Source: Pseudomonas sp. ATCC 13867
GTDB lineage: Bacteria; Pseudomonadota; Gammaproteobacteria; Pseudomonadales; Pseudomonadaceae
Direction of reading: 5' to 3'
Length of the DNA: 64,000 nt
NCBI RefSeq assembly: GCF_000349845.1
Contig: NC_020829.1
Location: 4,099,001 to 4,163,000 of the forward strand
Position numbers and translations under genes: made by a program. Positions 8,938-19,563 of this stretch are shown here, one piece after another. The notes beneath the pieces were generated by a model. It was not told where the DNA came from. It did no database searches and saw only the letters and a program-made list of their open reading frames with translations. Each line of letters opens with the position of its first letter. The stretch's first letter is position 1.

Positions 8938-9729
8938 TCAGAAGTCAAACTGGCCTGCACGCCAGCGCGGCAGCCAGCGCAACGAGTCGGCGGTGGTGCC
9001 GGTGGGGCGGTACTCGGCGCCCAGCCAGCCGTCGTAGCCGACATCGTCGAGCACCTGCAGCGGTACCTCGAACTCCATCTCGCCGGAGCCCGGCTCGCCG
9101 CGCTCGGGGTAGTCGGCGAACTGCACGTGGCCGATCTGGCCCATCAGCGCATAGATGCAATCCACCAGTTCCAGGCCCATGCGCGCCATGTGGTAGAGGT
9201 CCAGCTGCGCGCGCAGGTTTTCCCGCGCCACGCGCTCGAGCATGTCCTGCAGATGCTCGGGGGTGTTGAGCAGGAAATCCTTCATGTCGTGGCAGTTGAT
9301 GGCCTCCATCAGCACGTCGGTGCCGCTGCCGGCGAAGGCATCGCAGGTCGCGCGCAGACGCTCCGCCAGGGTCTGCAGGGCGACCTCGCGGTCCAGCCCC
9401 TCGACCAGCCGCCCGGCCAGCACGTTCACATGCTGCGGCTTGACGATACGCGCGTAGGCCAGCGCCTGGGCCAGCGCCGCATCGAACTCTGCCGCGCGCT
9501 CCGCTACCGCCGCCAGGCCCGGGCCGCCCTGCATCAGGTCGCCGGCCGGCAGGTTGATCAGTACCAGCGGCAGGCCGGCGTCATCCAGCGCCGCCTTCAA
9601 CTGCTCGGCCGGGACGTCGTAGGGGAACTGGATCTCCACGCCCTCGAAACCGGCCTTGGCGGCGGCATCGATGCGCTGCAGCAGCGGGACTTCGGTGAAC
9701 AGCAGGGACAGGTTGGCGCAGAGTTTCAT
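8938..9729 (-). CDS. hyi: Hydroxypyruvate isomerase
   Basis: Interconverts hydroxypyruvate and tartronate semialdehyde in glyoxylate metabolism. The 263-residue product is a TIM-barrel of the xylose isomerase-like superfamily, the right length for Hyi/OtnI proteins. It starts MKLCANLSLLF and shows the family segments GFEGVEIQFPYD, VLMEAINCHDMKDFLLN with the metal-site Glu, LDLYHMARM, HVQFADYPERGEPGSGE and the C-terminal GAEYRP. Its ATG overlaps the stop of the upstream reductase gene (ATGA, 9726-9729), so the two are translationally coupled. Together they would make glycerate from hydroxypyruvate. No glyoxylate carboligase gene is in the window. Confidence 0.85.
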   Translation of the reverse strand: MKLCANLSLLFTEVPLLQRIDAAAKAGFEGVEIQFPYDVPAEQLKAALDDAGLPLVLINLPAGDLMQGGPGLAAVAERAAEFDAALAQALAYARIVKPQHVNVLAGRLVEGLDREVALQTLAERLRATCDAFAGSGTDVLMEAINCHDMKDFLLNTPEHLQDMLERVARENLRAQLDLYHMARMGLELVDCIYALMGQIGHVQFADYPERGEPGSGEMEFEVPLQVLDDVGYDGWLGAEYRPTGTTADSLRWLPRWRAGQFDF

Positions 9730-10625
9730 GTGTGGGATTCCTTCGACTGACGGTATTGCTCGACCAGGGTAGCCGGGTCGCGTTCGAGATTGCCCTGGCT
9801 GCCGTGCAGGCGCATCAGCTGCGCGGCAAGGCCGCTCATGGGCGTGGCCGAGCCTTCCTCGCGGGACAGCCTGACGGCGGTATCCAGGTCCTTGAGCAGC
9901 GTGCGCACGTGCCACTTCACCGGTTCGAAGCGGCTCTCGGCCATCTGCGGGGCGAGGATCTGCAGGGGCCTGGAATCGGCGAAGCCACCGGCCAGCGCCG
10001 GGGCGATCAGGCTCGCGTCGACGCCGGACTTCTCCGCCAGCGCCACCACCTCGGCGATCACCAGCGCGTTGCAGGCGACGATCATCTGGTTGCACACCTT
10101 GGTCACCTGCCCTGCGCCGACATCGCCCATGCGCGTCAGGCGCTGGCCCAGATTGGCCAGGATCGGCCGCACGCGTTCGATGTCCTCGACCCGACCGCCG
10201 GCCATGATCGCCAGGGTGCCGGCTTCCGCGCCCGGCGTGCCGCCCGAGACCGGCGCGTCGACCCAGCGCATGCCAGTGCGCGCTTCCAGTTCCACCGCCA
10301 TTTCGCGGGTGGCGGCCGGCTCCAGGCTGGAGAAGTCCACCAGAACCTGCCCGGCACGGGCGCTCTCGACGATGCCGCCGGCGCCGAATACCACCTCGCG
10401 CACGGCGGCGGTGTCGGCCAGGCACAGCATCACCACTTCGGCCTCGGCACACAGCTGCGCCGGCGTCTCCACGGCCCTGGCGCCCTCCCCGGCGAGCAGC
10501 TCGCGCTTGCCGGCGGAACGGTTCCACACGGTCAGCGGAAAACCGGCGGCGAGCAGCCGGCGGGACATGGGCACGCCCATCAGGCCGAGGCCGGCGAAGG
10601 CAATGGAAGGCAAGGCAGCAGACAT
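9726..10625 (-). CDS. glxR: 2-hydroxy-3-oxopropionate reductase (tartronate semialdehyde reductase) family
   Basis: A beta-hydroxyacid dehydrogenase that by context reduces tartronate semialdehyde to D-glycerate. The 299-residue product has the N-terminal Rossmann motif AFAGLGLMGVPMSRRL, the substrate-binding signature DAPVSGGTPGAEAGTLAIM, and the catalytic Lys within GAGQVTKVCNQMIVACN. The alternative, 3-hydroxyisobutyrate dehydrogenase (the annotation I recall for PA3312), belongs to the same family and cannot be excluded by motif; coupling to hyi favours tartronate semialdehyde. The ATG at 10625 follows AGGAGT. It is divergent from the phnD-like gene across 169 bases. Confidence 0.8.
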   Translation of the reverse strand: MSAALPSIAFAGLGLMGVPMSRRLLAAGFPLTVWNRSAGKRELLAGEGARAVETPAQLCAEAEVVMLCLADTAAVREVVFGAGGIVESARAGQVLVDFSSLEPAATREMAVELEARTGMRWVDAPVSGGTPGAEAGTLAIMAGGRVEDIERVRPILANLGQRLTRMGDVGAGQVTKVCNQMIVACNALVIAEVVALAEKSGVDASLIAPALAGGFADSRPLQILAPQMAESRFEPVKWHVRTLLKDLDTAVRLSREEGSATPMSGLAAQLMRLHGSQGNLERDPATLVEQYRQSKESHT

Positions 10626-10794
10626 GGGTCACTCCTGTCAGGCAAAATAGCGGGCACGGGGGCGGCCATCTTAACCCCCGCGAGGCCCGAGGCCGAGCCT
10701 GCCGGCAGTGCGTGTACCCAAGGTCGGGGAATACGCGGGCAGACCGCCACTAAACTTCCCAGGCTTTTTCCGCTATTGAACCGGAGACTGCTCC

Positions 10795-11652
10795 ATGCTG
10801 AAACGCACCCTGGCGCTCGCCGCCTGCTTTGCGCTGTCCTTTGCTGCGTCCGTTACCCATGCCGAAGCCCTGAAGGAACTCAAGGTCTCGGCCATCCCCG
10901 ATGAAGCCCCCACCGAACTGCTGCGCAAGTTCAAGCCGCTGGGCGCCTACCTGGAAGAACAGCTGGGCATGCCGGTGAAGTTCATCCCGGTGTCCGACTA
11001 TGCCGGCGTGGTCGAGGCCCTGGCTTCCGATCGCCTGGACATGGCCTGGCTGGGCGGCTTCACCTTCGTCCAGGCGCGCCTGAAGACCGGCAACGCCATC
11101 CCGCTGGTACAGCGCGAGCAGGACCAGCAGTTCACCAGCAAATTCATCACCGCCGATGCGAACGTGAAGTCGATCCAGGACCTCAAGGGCAAGACCTTCG
11201 CCTTCGGCTCCGTGTCGTCCACCTCCGGCAGCCTGATGCCGCGCTACTTCATGCAGAAGGACGGCGTGGTGCCCGAGCAGTTCTTCTCCCGCGTGGCCTA
11301 TTCCGGCGCCCACGACGCCACCGTCGCCTGGGTCCAGGCCGGCAAGGTCGACGCCGGCGTGCTGAACGCCTCCGTGTGGCAAAAACTGGTCGACGCCGGC
11401 AAGGTCGACACCAACAAGGTGAAGGTCTTCGCCACCACCCCGACCTACTACGACTACAACTGGACCGTACGCGGCAACCTCGATCCGGCCCTGGCCGAGA
11501 AAATCAAGAAGGCCTTCCTCGCCCTCGACCCGAGCAAGCCGCGCGACAAGGAAATCCTCGACCTGCAGGCGGCCAGCCGCTTCATCGAGACCCAGCCCGA
11601 GAACTACCAGGGCATCGAGGAGTCGGCGCGCGCCGCAGGCCTCCTGAAGTGA
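10795..11652 (+). CDS. phnD: PhnD-like periplasmic oxyanion-binding protein of an ABC importer
   Basis: Substrate-binding protein of a phosphonate/phosphite-type ABC importer. The 285-residue product has a signal peptide of about 22 residues ending THA-EA and then the type II binding-protein fold: [44 protein letters not shown] and [16 protein letters not shown], the last being the oxyanion-binding Ser/Thr loop of PhnD/PtxB proteins. Relatives with the WLGGFTF variant are, as I recall, sometimes labelled putative selenate transport proteins, so the substrate is open: phosphonate, phosphite or selenate. First gene of a four-gene operon in which every junction overlaps. Recalled counterpart PA3313. 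Confidence 0.8.
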   Translation: MLKRTLALAACFALSFAASVTHAEALKELKVSAIPDEAPTELLRKFKPLGAYLEEQLGMPVKFIPVSDYAGVVEALASDRLDMAWLGGFTFVQARLKTGNAIPLVQREQDQQFTSKFITADANVKSIQDLKGKTFAFGSVSSTSGSLMPRYFMQKDGVVPEQFFSRVAYSGAHDATVAWVQAGKVDAGVLNASVWQKLVDAGKVDTNKVKVFATTPTYYDYNWTVRGNLDPALAEKIKKAFLALDPSKPRDKEILDLQAASRFIETQPENYQGIEESARAAGLLK

Positions 11653-12455
11653 CCCTGGAACTGACCGGCGTGGAGCACGTCCACGCCAATGGCCAGCGTT
11701 CGCTCGCCGGCATCGACCTCACGGTCGGAGCCGGCGAGCGGGTGGCGATCATCGGCCCCTCGGGCGCCGGCAAGACCACCCTGCTGCGTATCCTGGCCAC
11801 CGCCCTGAAACCCTCGGCGGGCCGCTTCGAACTGCTCGGTGCCCAACCCTGGGCGCTGGGCGACGCCGCACGCCAGCGCCTGCGCGCGCGCATTGCGCTG
11901 GTACACCAGGCGCCGCCGCTGCCGCCGCGCCAGCGGGTGGTCACCGCCGTGCTCGCCGGCCGCCTCGGCCAGTGGTCGCTGGGCAAGAGCCTGGCCAGCC
12001 TGCTTTACCCGCTCGACAGCACCGGCGCCCGCGCCGAACTGCAACGCCTGGACCTGGGCGACAAGCTGTTCGAACGCTGCGACCAGCTTTCCGGCGGCCA
12101 GTTGCAACGCGTCGGCATCGCCCGTGCGCTGTACCAGCAGGCCGAAGTGCTGCTGGCGGACGAACCCGTCTCGGCGATGGACCCGGTGCTCGCCGGCCAT
12201 ACCCTGGAAGTGCTCAGCCGCGAAGCGCAGAACCGTGGCGTGACGCTGCTGGCCAGCCTGCACGCGGTGGACCTGGCGCTGGAGCACTTCCCGCGCATCG
12301 TCGGCATCCGCGACGGCCGCATCGCCTTCGACAAGCCGGCGGAACGGGTCACCCCGGACGACCTGCGGGCGCTCTACGCCAACGAGCAACTGGGACGGCA
12401 GGACAGCGCCTCGCCGGTGGGCAAGCCGATGGTGGTGCAGATTCCGCGATGCTGA
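11649..12455 (+). CDS. phnC: PhnC-like ABC transporter ATP-binding protein
   Basis: Energising ATPase of the importer, in the cytoplasm on the inner membrane. It has Walker [10 protein letters not shown] (residues about 38-46), signature [15 protein letters not shown], Walker [14 protein letters not shown] and the switch His in [10 protein letters not shown]; length 268 is typical. The start is a GTG at 11649 overlapping the phnD stop (GTGA), the only position that fits the family N-terminus (TLELTGVEH). It overlaps the next gene by seven bases. Confidence 0.85.
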   Translation: MTLELTGVEHVHANGQRSLAGIDLTVGAGERVAIIGPSGAGKTTLLRILATALKPSAGRFELLGAQPWALGDAARQRLRARIALVHQAPPLPPRQRVVTAVLAGRLGQWSLGKSLASLLYPLDSTGARAELQRLDLGDKLFERCDQLSGGQLQRVGIARALYQQAEVLLADEPVSAMDPVLAGHTLEVLSREAQNRGVTLLASLHAVDLALEHFPRIVGIRDGRIAFDKPAERVTPDDLRALYANEQLGRQDSASPVGKPMVVQIPRC

Positions 12456-13291
12456 AGTCTGCGCTTTCGAAGAGCCCGCCCCGCGACCCCGCCGCGCTGC
12501 CGCGCCTGCTGCTCACGCTGCTCGCCGTGGCCCTGCTATGGCCGGGCCTGCGCCTGTCCGAGCTGGACATCACCGGTCTGTTCAGCGGCGACAACGCGCG
12601 GACCATGGTCAATTTCCTCGGCGGCTTCTGGCCGCCGGCCCATGATGGCGAATTTCTCGGCCTGCTCGGCCGTGCCACGCTGGAAACCCTGGCCATCGCC
12701 ACCGCCGGGATGGCGCTGGCCTGGCTGATCGCATTCCCCGCCTCGCTGCTGGCCACCCGTGCGCTGTCGATCTCCGCCCTGTCCCGCGGCGGCCTGCCCG
12801 CCTGGTGGGCACGCGCGTTGCGCTGGCCGGTGCGTGGCCTGCTGATCCTGCTGCGCAGCGTGCCGGAAATCGTCTGGGCACTATTGTTCGTCCGCGCCGT
12901 GGGCCTGGGTCCCACCGCCGGCGTGCTGGCCATCGCCATCACCTACGGCGGCATGCTCGGCAAGGTCTATGCGGAAATCTTCGAATCGGTGGACCCGCGC
13001 CCGACCCGAGCCGTGCTGCTGGGTGGCGGCTCGCGCCTGCAAGCCTTCGCCTATGGCGTACTGCCCTCGGCGGCGCCGGAACTGATTTCCTACACCGTCT
13101 ACCGCTGGGAATGCGCGATCCGCGCCTCGGTGGTGATGGGCTTCGTCGGCGCCGGCGGCCTCGGCCAGCAGATCGACCTGTCGCTGCGCATGTTCGCCGG
13201 CGGCGAGGTGGCGAGCATCCTGCTGACCTTCCTGTTGCTGGTGCTCGGCGCCGACCTGCTCAGCCGCTTCCTGCGCGGGAGGCTCGAATGA
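12449..13291 (+). CDS. phnE1: PhnE-like ABC transporter permease 1
   Basis: Inner-membrane permease of 280 residues with about six hydrophobic segments, starting with one at residues 20-36. The binding-protein-dependent permease signature is [26 protein letters not shown], the EAA-like loop that contacts PhnC, followed by [15 protein letters not shown]. The ATG at 12449 lies inside the end of phnC and its stop overlaps the start of the second permease (ATGA), so all four genes should be translated together. Two permease genes imply a heterodimeric channel. Confidence 0.85.
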   Translation: MLKSALSKSPPRDPAALPRLLLTLLAVALLWPGLRLSELDITGLFSGDNARTMVNFLGGFWPPAHDGEFLGLLGRATLETLAIATAGMALAWLIAFPASLLATRALSISALSRGGLPAWWARALRWPVRGLLILLRSVPEIVWALLFVRAVGLGPTAGVLAIAITYGGMLGKVYAEIFESVDPRPTRAVLLGGGSRLQAFAYGVLPSAAPELISYTVYRWECAIRASVVMGFVGAGGLGQQIDLSLRMFAGGEVASILLTFLLLVLGADLLSRFLRGRLE

Positions 13292-14058
13292 GCGGATTGC
13301 TGCGCAGCCTCGCCTGGCTGCTCGCCGTACTGATCGCGGTGGCGGCGTCGTTCGCCTATCTGGACATGGACACCGGCGGGCTGTTCAGTGCACGCGGGGC
13401 CGGCCAGATGCTCGATTACGCCGGGGACTTCCTCTCCCCGGACCTGTCCGCCGCGCACCTCGTGGCCGTCGGCCGCGGCGCCCTGGAAACCCTGGCCATG
13501 TCGGCCATCGGCACGCTGCTGGCGGTGCTGATCGGCCTGCTGGTCGCCCTGCCCGCCGCCGGCCGCTTCGGGCGCGTGGCCCAGAGTCTGGCGCGGCTGC
13601 TGCTCAACGCCCTGCGCGCGGTACCGGAGTTGGTCTGGGGCGCACTGATGGTGCTGGCCGCCGGACTGGGGCCGAACGCCGGCACCCTGGCCCTGGCGCT
13701 GCACACCGGCGGCGTGCTCGGCCGGCTGTTCGCCGAGGCGCTGGAGAATACGCCGAGCGCGCCGGCCGAGGCCGTGCGTCTGGCCGGCGGCGGACGCATC
13801 GCCGCCTTCGCCTATGGCACCCTGCCCGGCGTCTGGCCACAGCTGGTGGCCTATACGCTGTATCGCTGGGAGAACAATATCCGCATGGCCAGCGTGCTCG
13901 GTTTCGTCGGCGCCGGCGGACTGGGACAGATGCTCTACTTCAGCCTCAGCCTGTTCCAGCAGGCCCAGGCGGCAACGGTGATTCTCGCCATGCTGGTGCT
14001 GGTGCTGGGCGTCGATACGCTGAGCGCCTGGGCGCGGCAGCGCTGGGTGACCCATTGA
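13288..14058 (+). CDS. phnE2: PhnE-like ABC transporter permease 2
   Basis: Second permease of the importer, 256 residues and related to the first one: it shares the loop YGTLPGVWPQLVAYTLYRWENNIRM and the [11 protein letters not shown] segment. Start ATG at 13288 overlaps the upstream stop by four bases. Last gene of the operon: REP elements follow, and the terminator at 14275 belongs to the opposing gene. Confidence 0.85.
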   Translation: MSGLLRSLAWLLAVLIAVAASFAYLDMDTGGLFSARGAGQMLDYAGDFLSPDLSAAHLVAVGRGALETLAMSAIGTLLAVLIGLLVALPAAGRFGRVAQSLARLLLNALRAVPELVWGALMVLAAGLGPNAGTLALALHTGGVLGRLFAEALENTPSAPAEAVRLAGGGRIAAFAYGTLPGVWPQLVAYTLYRWENNIRMASVLGFVGAGGLGQMLYFSLSLFQQAQAATVILAMLVLVLGVDTLSAWARQRWVTH

Positions 14059-14119
14059 GTCGGCATGCGGGTCCTGGATTTTGCGGGGGCGGACTCCGTT
14101 CGCGACTGGCCTCGTGCGG

Positions 14120-14190
14120 TTCGCGAGCAAGCTCGCTGCTACAAGTTCACGCCGATGCGCTCTTCGTAGGAGCGAGCTTGCTCGCGAACC
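14120..14190. repeat. REPIN, family A (inverted REP pair)
   Basis: TTCGCGAGCAAGCTCGC (14120-14136) is followed by an inverted copy, GTAGGAGCGAGCTTGCTCGCGAA (about 14166-14188). It lies between the phn operon and the next gene pair. The pair is closer than in the other copies and one arm reads GCTGCTACA instead of GCTCCTAC. Confidence 0.75.
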
Positions 14191-14214
14191 CGCCCAGCGC
14201 CGGCCTTGCCGGCT

Positions 14215-14243
14215 GATCGCGGACGGAATCCGCTCCTACGAAA
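14215..14243. repeat. Dispersed repeat, family B
   Basis: GATCGCGGACGGAATCCGC followed by TCCTACGAAA. The inner arms GCGGA/TCCGC can pair. Related copies are at 25554, 36641 and 54987. It shares its TCCTACGAA tail with family A. Confidence 0.65.
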
Positions 14244-14274
14244 CACGCCGAAGCCCAGCGTAACAGCACGCAAC

Positions 14275-14300
14275 AAAAAGCCCGGCGCATGGCCGGGCTT
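14275..14300 (-). terminator. Terminator for the DUF5064 gene
   Basis: Stem AGCCCGGC/GCCGGGCT (14279-14286 with 14292-14299). On the minus strand it is followed by five T (the A run at 14275-14279). Confidence 0.8.
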
Positions 14301-14318
14301 TATGGATTCCAAGGAGTA

Positions 14319-14690
14319 TCAATCCTCTTCGCCGTGTCGAATCACGTCATTGAGGTCCACTGGGTCGCCATAGTGCGTGCCGAGTTTCTGACGGATGTCC
14401 TCGAACATCGCGTCGTATTCCTTGTGATTGCGCACCACGGCGCCAAAGCGCGGATGCAGGCCGTGCTTCTGCGCGATACGGGTCGCATCGCTGGCGAAGT
14501 TGAAGGCCTGCTCCTTGGGCATGTCCCACTCTTCGCTGAAGGCATTGCGGTCGATTTCGCCTTTCATGGTGAAGTGCACGTAGATGCCCTTCGCCGCATC
14601 CTTGCGAACTTCGTAGTGGATGTGAGCGTCAATTTCCTGCTGGTCCAGCCCCGGCATGGCCTGGAGGTGCAGATGGCCCGGTTCGAACAT
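14319..14690 (-). CDS. DUF5064 family protein
   Basis: A 123-residue cytoplasmic protein beginning MFEPGHLHLQAMPG and ending NDVIRHGEED. The opening MFEPGHLHL is typical of the Pseudomonas DUF5064 proteins as I recall them; their function is unknown. The start at 14690 was chosen for its strong Shine-Dalgarno (AAGGAGATT, correctly spaced); an extension to 14750 would have none. The protein mixes beta-type segments with a charged helical part and has no signal peptide or membrane segment. It is the second gene on this strand after the DUF2288 gene, 66 bases downstream of it. Confidence 0.7.
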   Translation of the reverse strand: MFEPGHLHLQAMPGLDQQEIDAHIHYEVRKDAAKGIYVHFTMKGEIDRNAFSEEWDMPKEQAFNFASDATRIAQKHGLHPRFGAVVRNHKEYDAMFEDIRQKLGTHYGDPVDLNDVIRHGEED

Positions 14691-14756
14691 GGCGAATCTC
14701 CTTCGATGGAATCCCGACAGTCTAGCGCGCCTTGATGAATTGGAAATCATCCTGAG

Positions 14757-15074
14757 TCAGTGCAGGACGTCTTTTCGAACTCTTTCCTGGACCAGCACCC
14801 AGGGCGCGATCACCACGGCCCAGAGCTCCGGATCACGGGCAAGGAAATCCTCCGCCTGAGGCTCGTCGACCTTGCTCAACTCGCCGCTCGCAAGCCAGGC
14901 GGCAACCTTCGCCTTGTCGTCCTCGGCCACGCCCACCGCGACCTCCACCAGATCGGCGCCAGCCCCGACCTTGAGCAGTTTGCCACGCGCGAAGAAGGGC
15001 GCGAGCTCCTGCCAGGAAATCTTCGCGGTTTCGCCAAGCAACTTGGCATAGAGGGTGCTAGCTTGTTCAGTCAT
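14757..15074 (-). CDS. DUF2288 family protein
   Basis: A 105-residue soluble protein matching the DUF2288 pattern: LYAKLLGETAKISWQEL near the N-terminus, FFARGKLLKV, DLVEVAVGVAEDD and a C-terminal WAVVIAPWVLVQER. No function is established. The ATG at 15074 follows AGGTGAG; longer starts would read into the braC promoter region. It is divergent from braC, and about the same neighbour order (two small hypotheticals next to braC) is what I recall in P. aeruginosa. Confidence 0.8.
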   Translation of the reverse strand: MTEQASTLYAKLLGETAKISWQELAPFFARGKLLKVGAGADLVEVAVGVAEDDKAKVAAWLASGELSKVDEPQAEDFLARDPELWAVVIAPWVLVQERVRKDVLH

Positions 15075-15250
15075 GGATCTCACCTGGTAAACGATCGGCG
15101 CCATGATAGCGCCGAGGCCGCGCCAGGCAAGGTCCGGGCGGTGCTTTCCGGCTGACGGAAACCCTCGGGGAGACACCGGGTAGGCGCCGTTTTTCTGTAC
15201 GTTTGTGTCAATGTTGCGACATACACTCGGCCAGCCCGCCGCCTCCTGCT

Positions 15251-15292
15251 TTTCAAGCGGTAAAGCGGCACTCTACACTGTACCGGTACAGT
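15251..15292 (+). promoter_or_regulatory. braC promoter with a perfect 16-bp palindromic operator candidate
   Basis: TTTCAA (15251-15256) and TACACT (15274-15279) have a 17-base spacer, a plausible sigma-70 promoter. The palindrome ACTGTACCGGTACAGT (15277-15292) overlaps the end of the -10 element and the predicted start. A further inverted repeat, TGTC-N8-GACA, lies near 15207-15222. The 307-base space (15075-15381) shows no gene. Confidence 0.5.
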
Positions 15293-15381
15293 TGCCGGTG
15301 GGCCTGTCCGGGGCAATCCCGGTTCGGCAGCCTTCGGCTACCAGAACTACAAAAACGAAAACACAAGAAGAGTGGAGCACT

Positions 15382-16503
15382 ATGAAAAAGGGTACTCAGC
15401 GTCTTTCCCAGCTGTTCACCGCCTTGGCTCTGGCCGGCGTTGCCAGCTACTCCATGGCCGCCGACACCATCAAGATCGCTCTGGCCGGCCCGGTGACCGG
15501 CGCCGTCGCCCAGTACGGGGAGATGCAATTCATTGGCGCGAAGATGGCCATTGAGCAGATCAACAAGGCCGGCGGCGTAGACGGCAAGCAACTCGAAGGC
15601 GTGGTCTACGACGACGCGTGCGATCCGAAACAGGCCGTGGCCGTTGCCAACAAGATCGTCAACGATGGCGTCAAGTTCGTCGTTGGCCACCTCTGCTCCA
15701 GCTCCACTCAGCCGGCTTCCGACATCTACGAAGACGAAGGCGTGATCATGATCACCCCGGCGTCCACCAGCCCGGACATCACCTCCCGCGGTTACAAGCT
15801 GATCTTCCGTACCATCGGTCTGGACAGCCTGCAGGGCCCGACCGCCGGCAAGTTCATCGCCGAGCACATCAAGCCCAAGACCGTGGCCGTGATCCACGAC
15901 AAGCAGCAGTACGGCGAAGGCATCGCCACTGCCGTGAAGAAGACCCTGGAGGACGCCGGCATCAAGGTGGCCCTGTTCGAAGGCATCAACGCCGGCGACA
16001 AGGACTTCTCCGCGATGATCGCCAAGCTCAAGCAAGCCAAGGTGGACTTCGTCTACTACGGCGGCTACCACCCGGAACTGGGCCTGCTCCTGCGCCAGGC
16101 CAGCGAGAAGGGCCTGAAGGTCGGCTTCATGGGTCCGGAAGGCGTCGGCAACAAGGAAATCTCCGCCATCGCCGGCCCGGCTTCCGAAGGCCTCTACGTG
16201 ACCCTGCCGAAGTCCTTCGACCAGGATCCGAAGAACAAGGCCCTGGTTGACGCCTTCAAGGCCAAGAACGAAGACCCGAGCGGTCCGTTCGTGTTCCCGG
16301 CCTACGCCGCGGTACAGGTCATCGCCGAAGGCATCAAGAAAGCCGGCAGCGAGGATACCGACAAGGTGGCAGCGGCCCTGCGCGCCAACACCTTCTCCAC
16401 TCCGACCGGTGACCTGGGCTTCGACGAGAAGGGCGACCTGAAGAACTTCAACTTCGTGGTCTACCAGTGGCACAAGGACGGCACCAAGACCGAAGCCAAG
16501 TAA
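15382..16503 (+). CDS. braC: Branched-chain amino acid-binding periplasmic protein BraC
   Basis: High-affinity receptor for leucine, isoleucine and valine (in P. aeruginosa also alanine and threonine) feeding the BraDEFG importer. The 373-residue product has a signal peptide of about 26 residues (MKKGTQRLSQ...SMAADTIKIA) and the LivJ/LivK fold: AGPVTGAVAQYGEMQ, GVVYDDACDPKQAVAVANKI, GHLCSSSTQPASDIYEDEG, and ITPASTSPDIT, the ligand-binding Ser/Thr region. Codon use is more biased than in its neighbours, as expected for an abundant periplasmic protein. The ATG at 15382 follows AGTGGAG; starts further upstream would lie in the promoter. A hairpin separates it from braD. Confidence 0.93.
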   Translation: MKKGTQRLSQLFTALALAGVASYSMAADTIKIALAGPVTGAVAQYGEMQFIGAKMAIEQINKAGGVDGKQLEGVVYDDACDPKQAVAVANKIVNDGVKFVVGHLCSSSTQPASDIYEDEGVIMITPASTSPDITSRGYKLIFRTIGLDSLQGPTAGKFIAEHIKPKTVAVIHDKQQYGEGIATAVKKTLEDAGIKVALFEGINAGDKDFSAMIAKLKQAKVDFVYYGGYHPELGLLLRQASEKGLKVGFMGPEGVGNKEISAIAGPASEGLYVTLPKSFDQDPKNKALVDAFKAKNEDPSGPFVFPAYAAVQVIAEGIKKAGSEDTDKVAAALRANTFSTPTGDLGFDEKGDLKNFNFVVYQWHKDGTKTEAK

Positions 16504-16519
16504 GCCACTTGCCTCCACA

Positions 16520-16553
16520 CAAAGCCCACTGCCCACGCAGTGGGCTTTGTTTA
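16520..16553 (+). terminator. Intercistronic terminator/stabilising hairpin between braC and braD
   Basis: A 13-bp perfect stem CAAAGCCCACTGC/GCAGTGGGCTTTG (16520-16532 with 16537-16549) followed by TTTA. It would let braC be made in excess over the membrane components, by partial termination or by protecting the braC transcript's 3' end. Confidence 0.75.
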
Positions 16554-16619
16554 TCCGAGTATTCCGGGGGTCCGTCGCGCCACAAGCGCCGCTTCACGCG
16601 ACGCCCGAGGAGTTAGGTA

Positions 16620-18792
<2,173 letters not shown>

Positions 18793-18796
<4 letters not shown>

Positions 18797-19560
18797 GCCA
18801 GACCATTCTCGATGTAAAAGGCCTGACCATGCGCTTCGGCGGCCTGCTGGCCGTCAACGGTGTGGCCCTGGACGTGAAAGAGAAGCAGGTGGTCTCGATG
18901 ATCGGCCCCAACGGCGCCGGCAAGACCACCGTGTTCAACTGCCTGACCGGCTTCTACCAGCCCACCGGCGGTGAAATCCTCCTGCGTGGCGAGGCCGTGC
19001 AGGACCTGCCCGGCCACAAGATCGCCCACAAGGGTGTGGTGCGGACGTTCCAGAACGTTCGCCTGTTCAAGGAAATGACCGCGGTGGAGAACCTGCTGGT
19101 CGCCCAGCACCGCCACCTCAACACCAACTTCCTTGCCGGCCTGCTGAAGCTGCCGTCCTTCCGCCGCAGCGAGGCGGAGGCGCTGGACTACGCCGCGCAC
19201 TGGCTGGAGATCGTCAACCTCAAGGACATCGCCAACCGCCCGGCGGGCACCCTCGCCTACGGCCAGCAGCGCCGCCTGGAGATCGCCCGCTGCATGATGA
19301 CCCGTCCGCAGCTGTTGATGCTGGACGAACCGGCAGCCGGCCTGAACCCGCGGGAAACCGAGGACCTCAAGGCGCTGATCGCCATGCTACGCGCCGAACA
19401 CGGCGTCACCGTGCTGCTGATCGAGCACGACATGAAGCTGGTGATGAGCATTTCCGACCATATCTACGTGATCAACCAGGGCACCCCCCTGGCCGACGGC
19501 ACCCCGGAAGAAATCCGCGGCAACCCGGATGTGATCAAAGCCTATCTGGGGGAGGCCTGA
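18793..19560 (+). CDS. braF: Branched-chain amino acid ABC ATPase BraF (LivG)
   Basis: First ATPase of the importer, 255 residues. Walker [11 protein letters not shown]-loop region [11 protein letters not shown], an atypical signature [13 protein letters not shown] (usual for LivG proteins, which replace LSGGQ), Walker [13 protein letters not shown] and H-switch [10 protein letters not shown] are all present. The start ATG overlaps the braE stop. Confidence 0.92.
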
Positions 19561-19563
19561 GTC

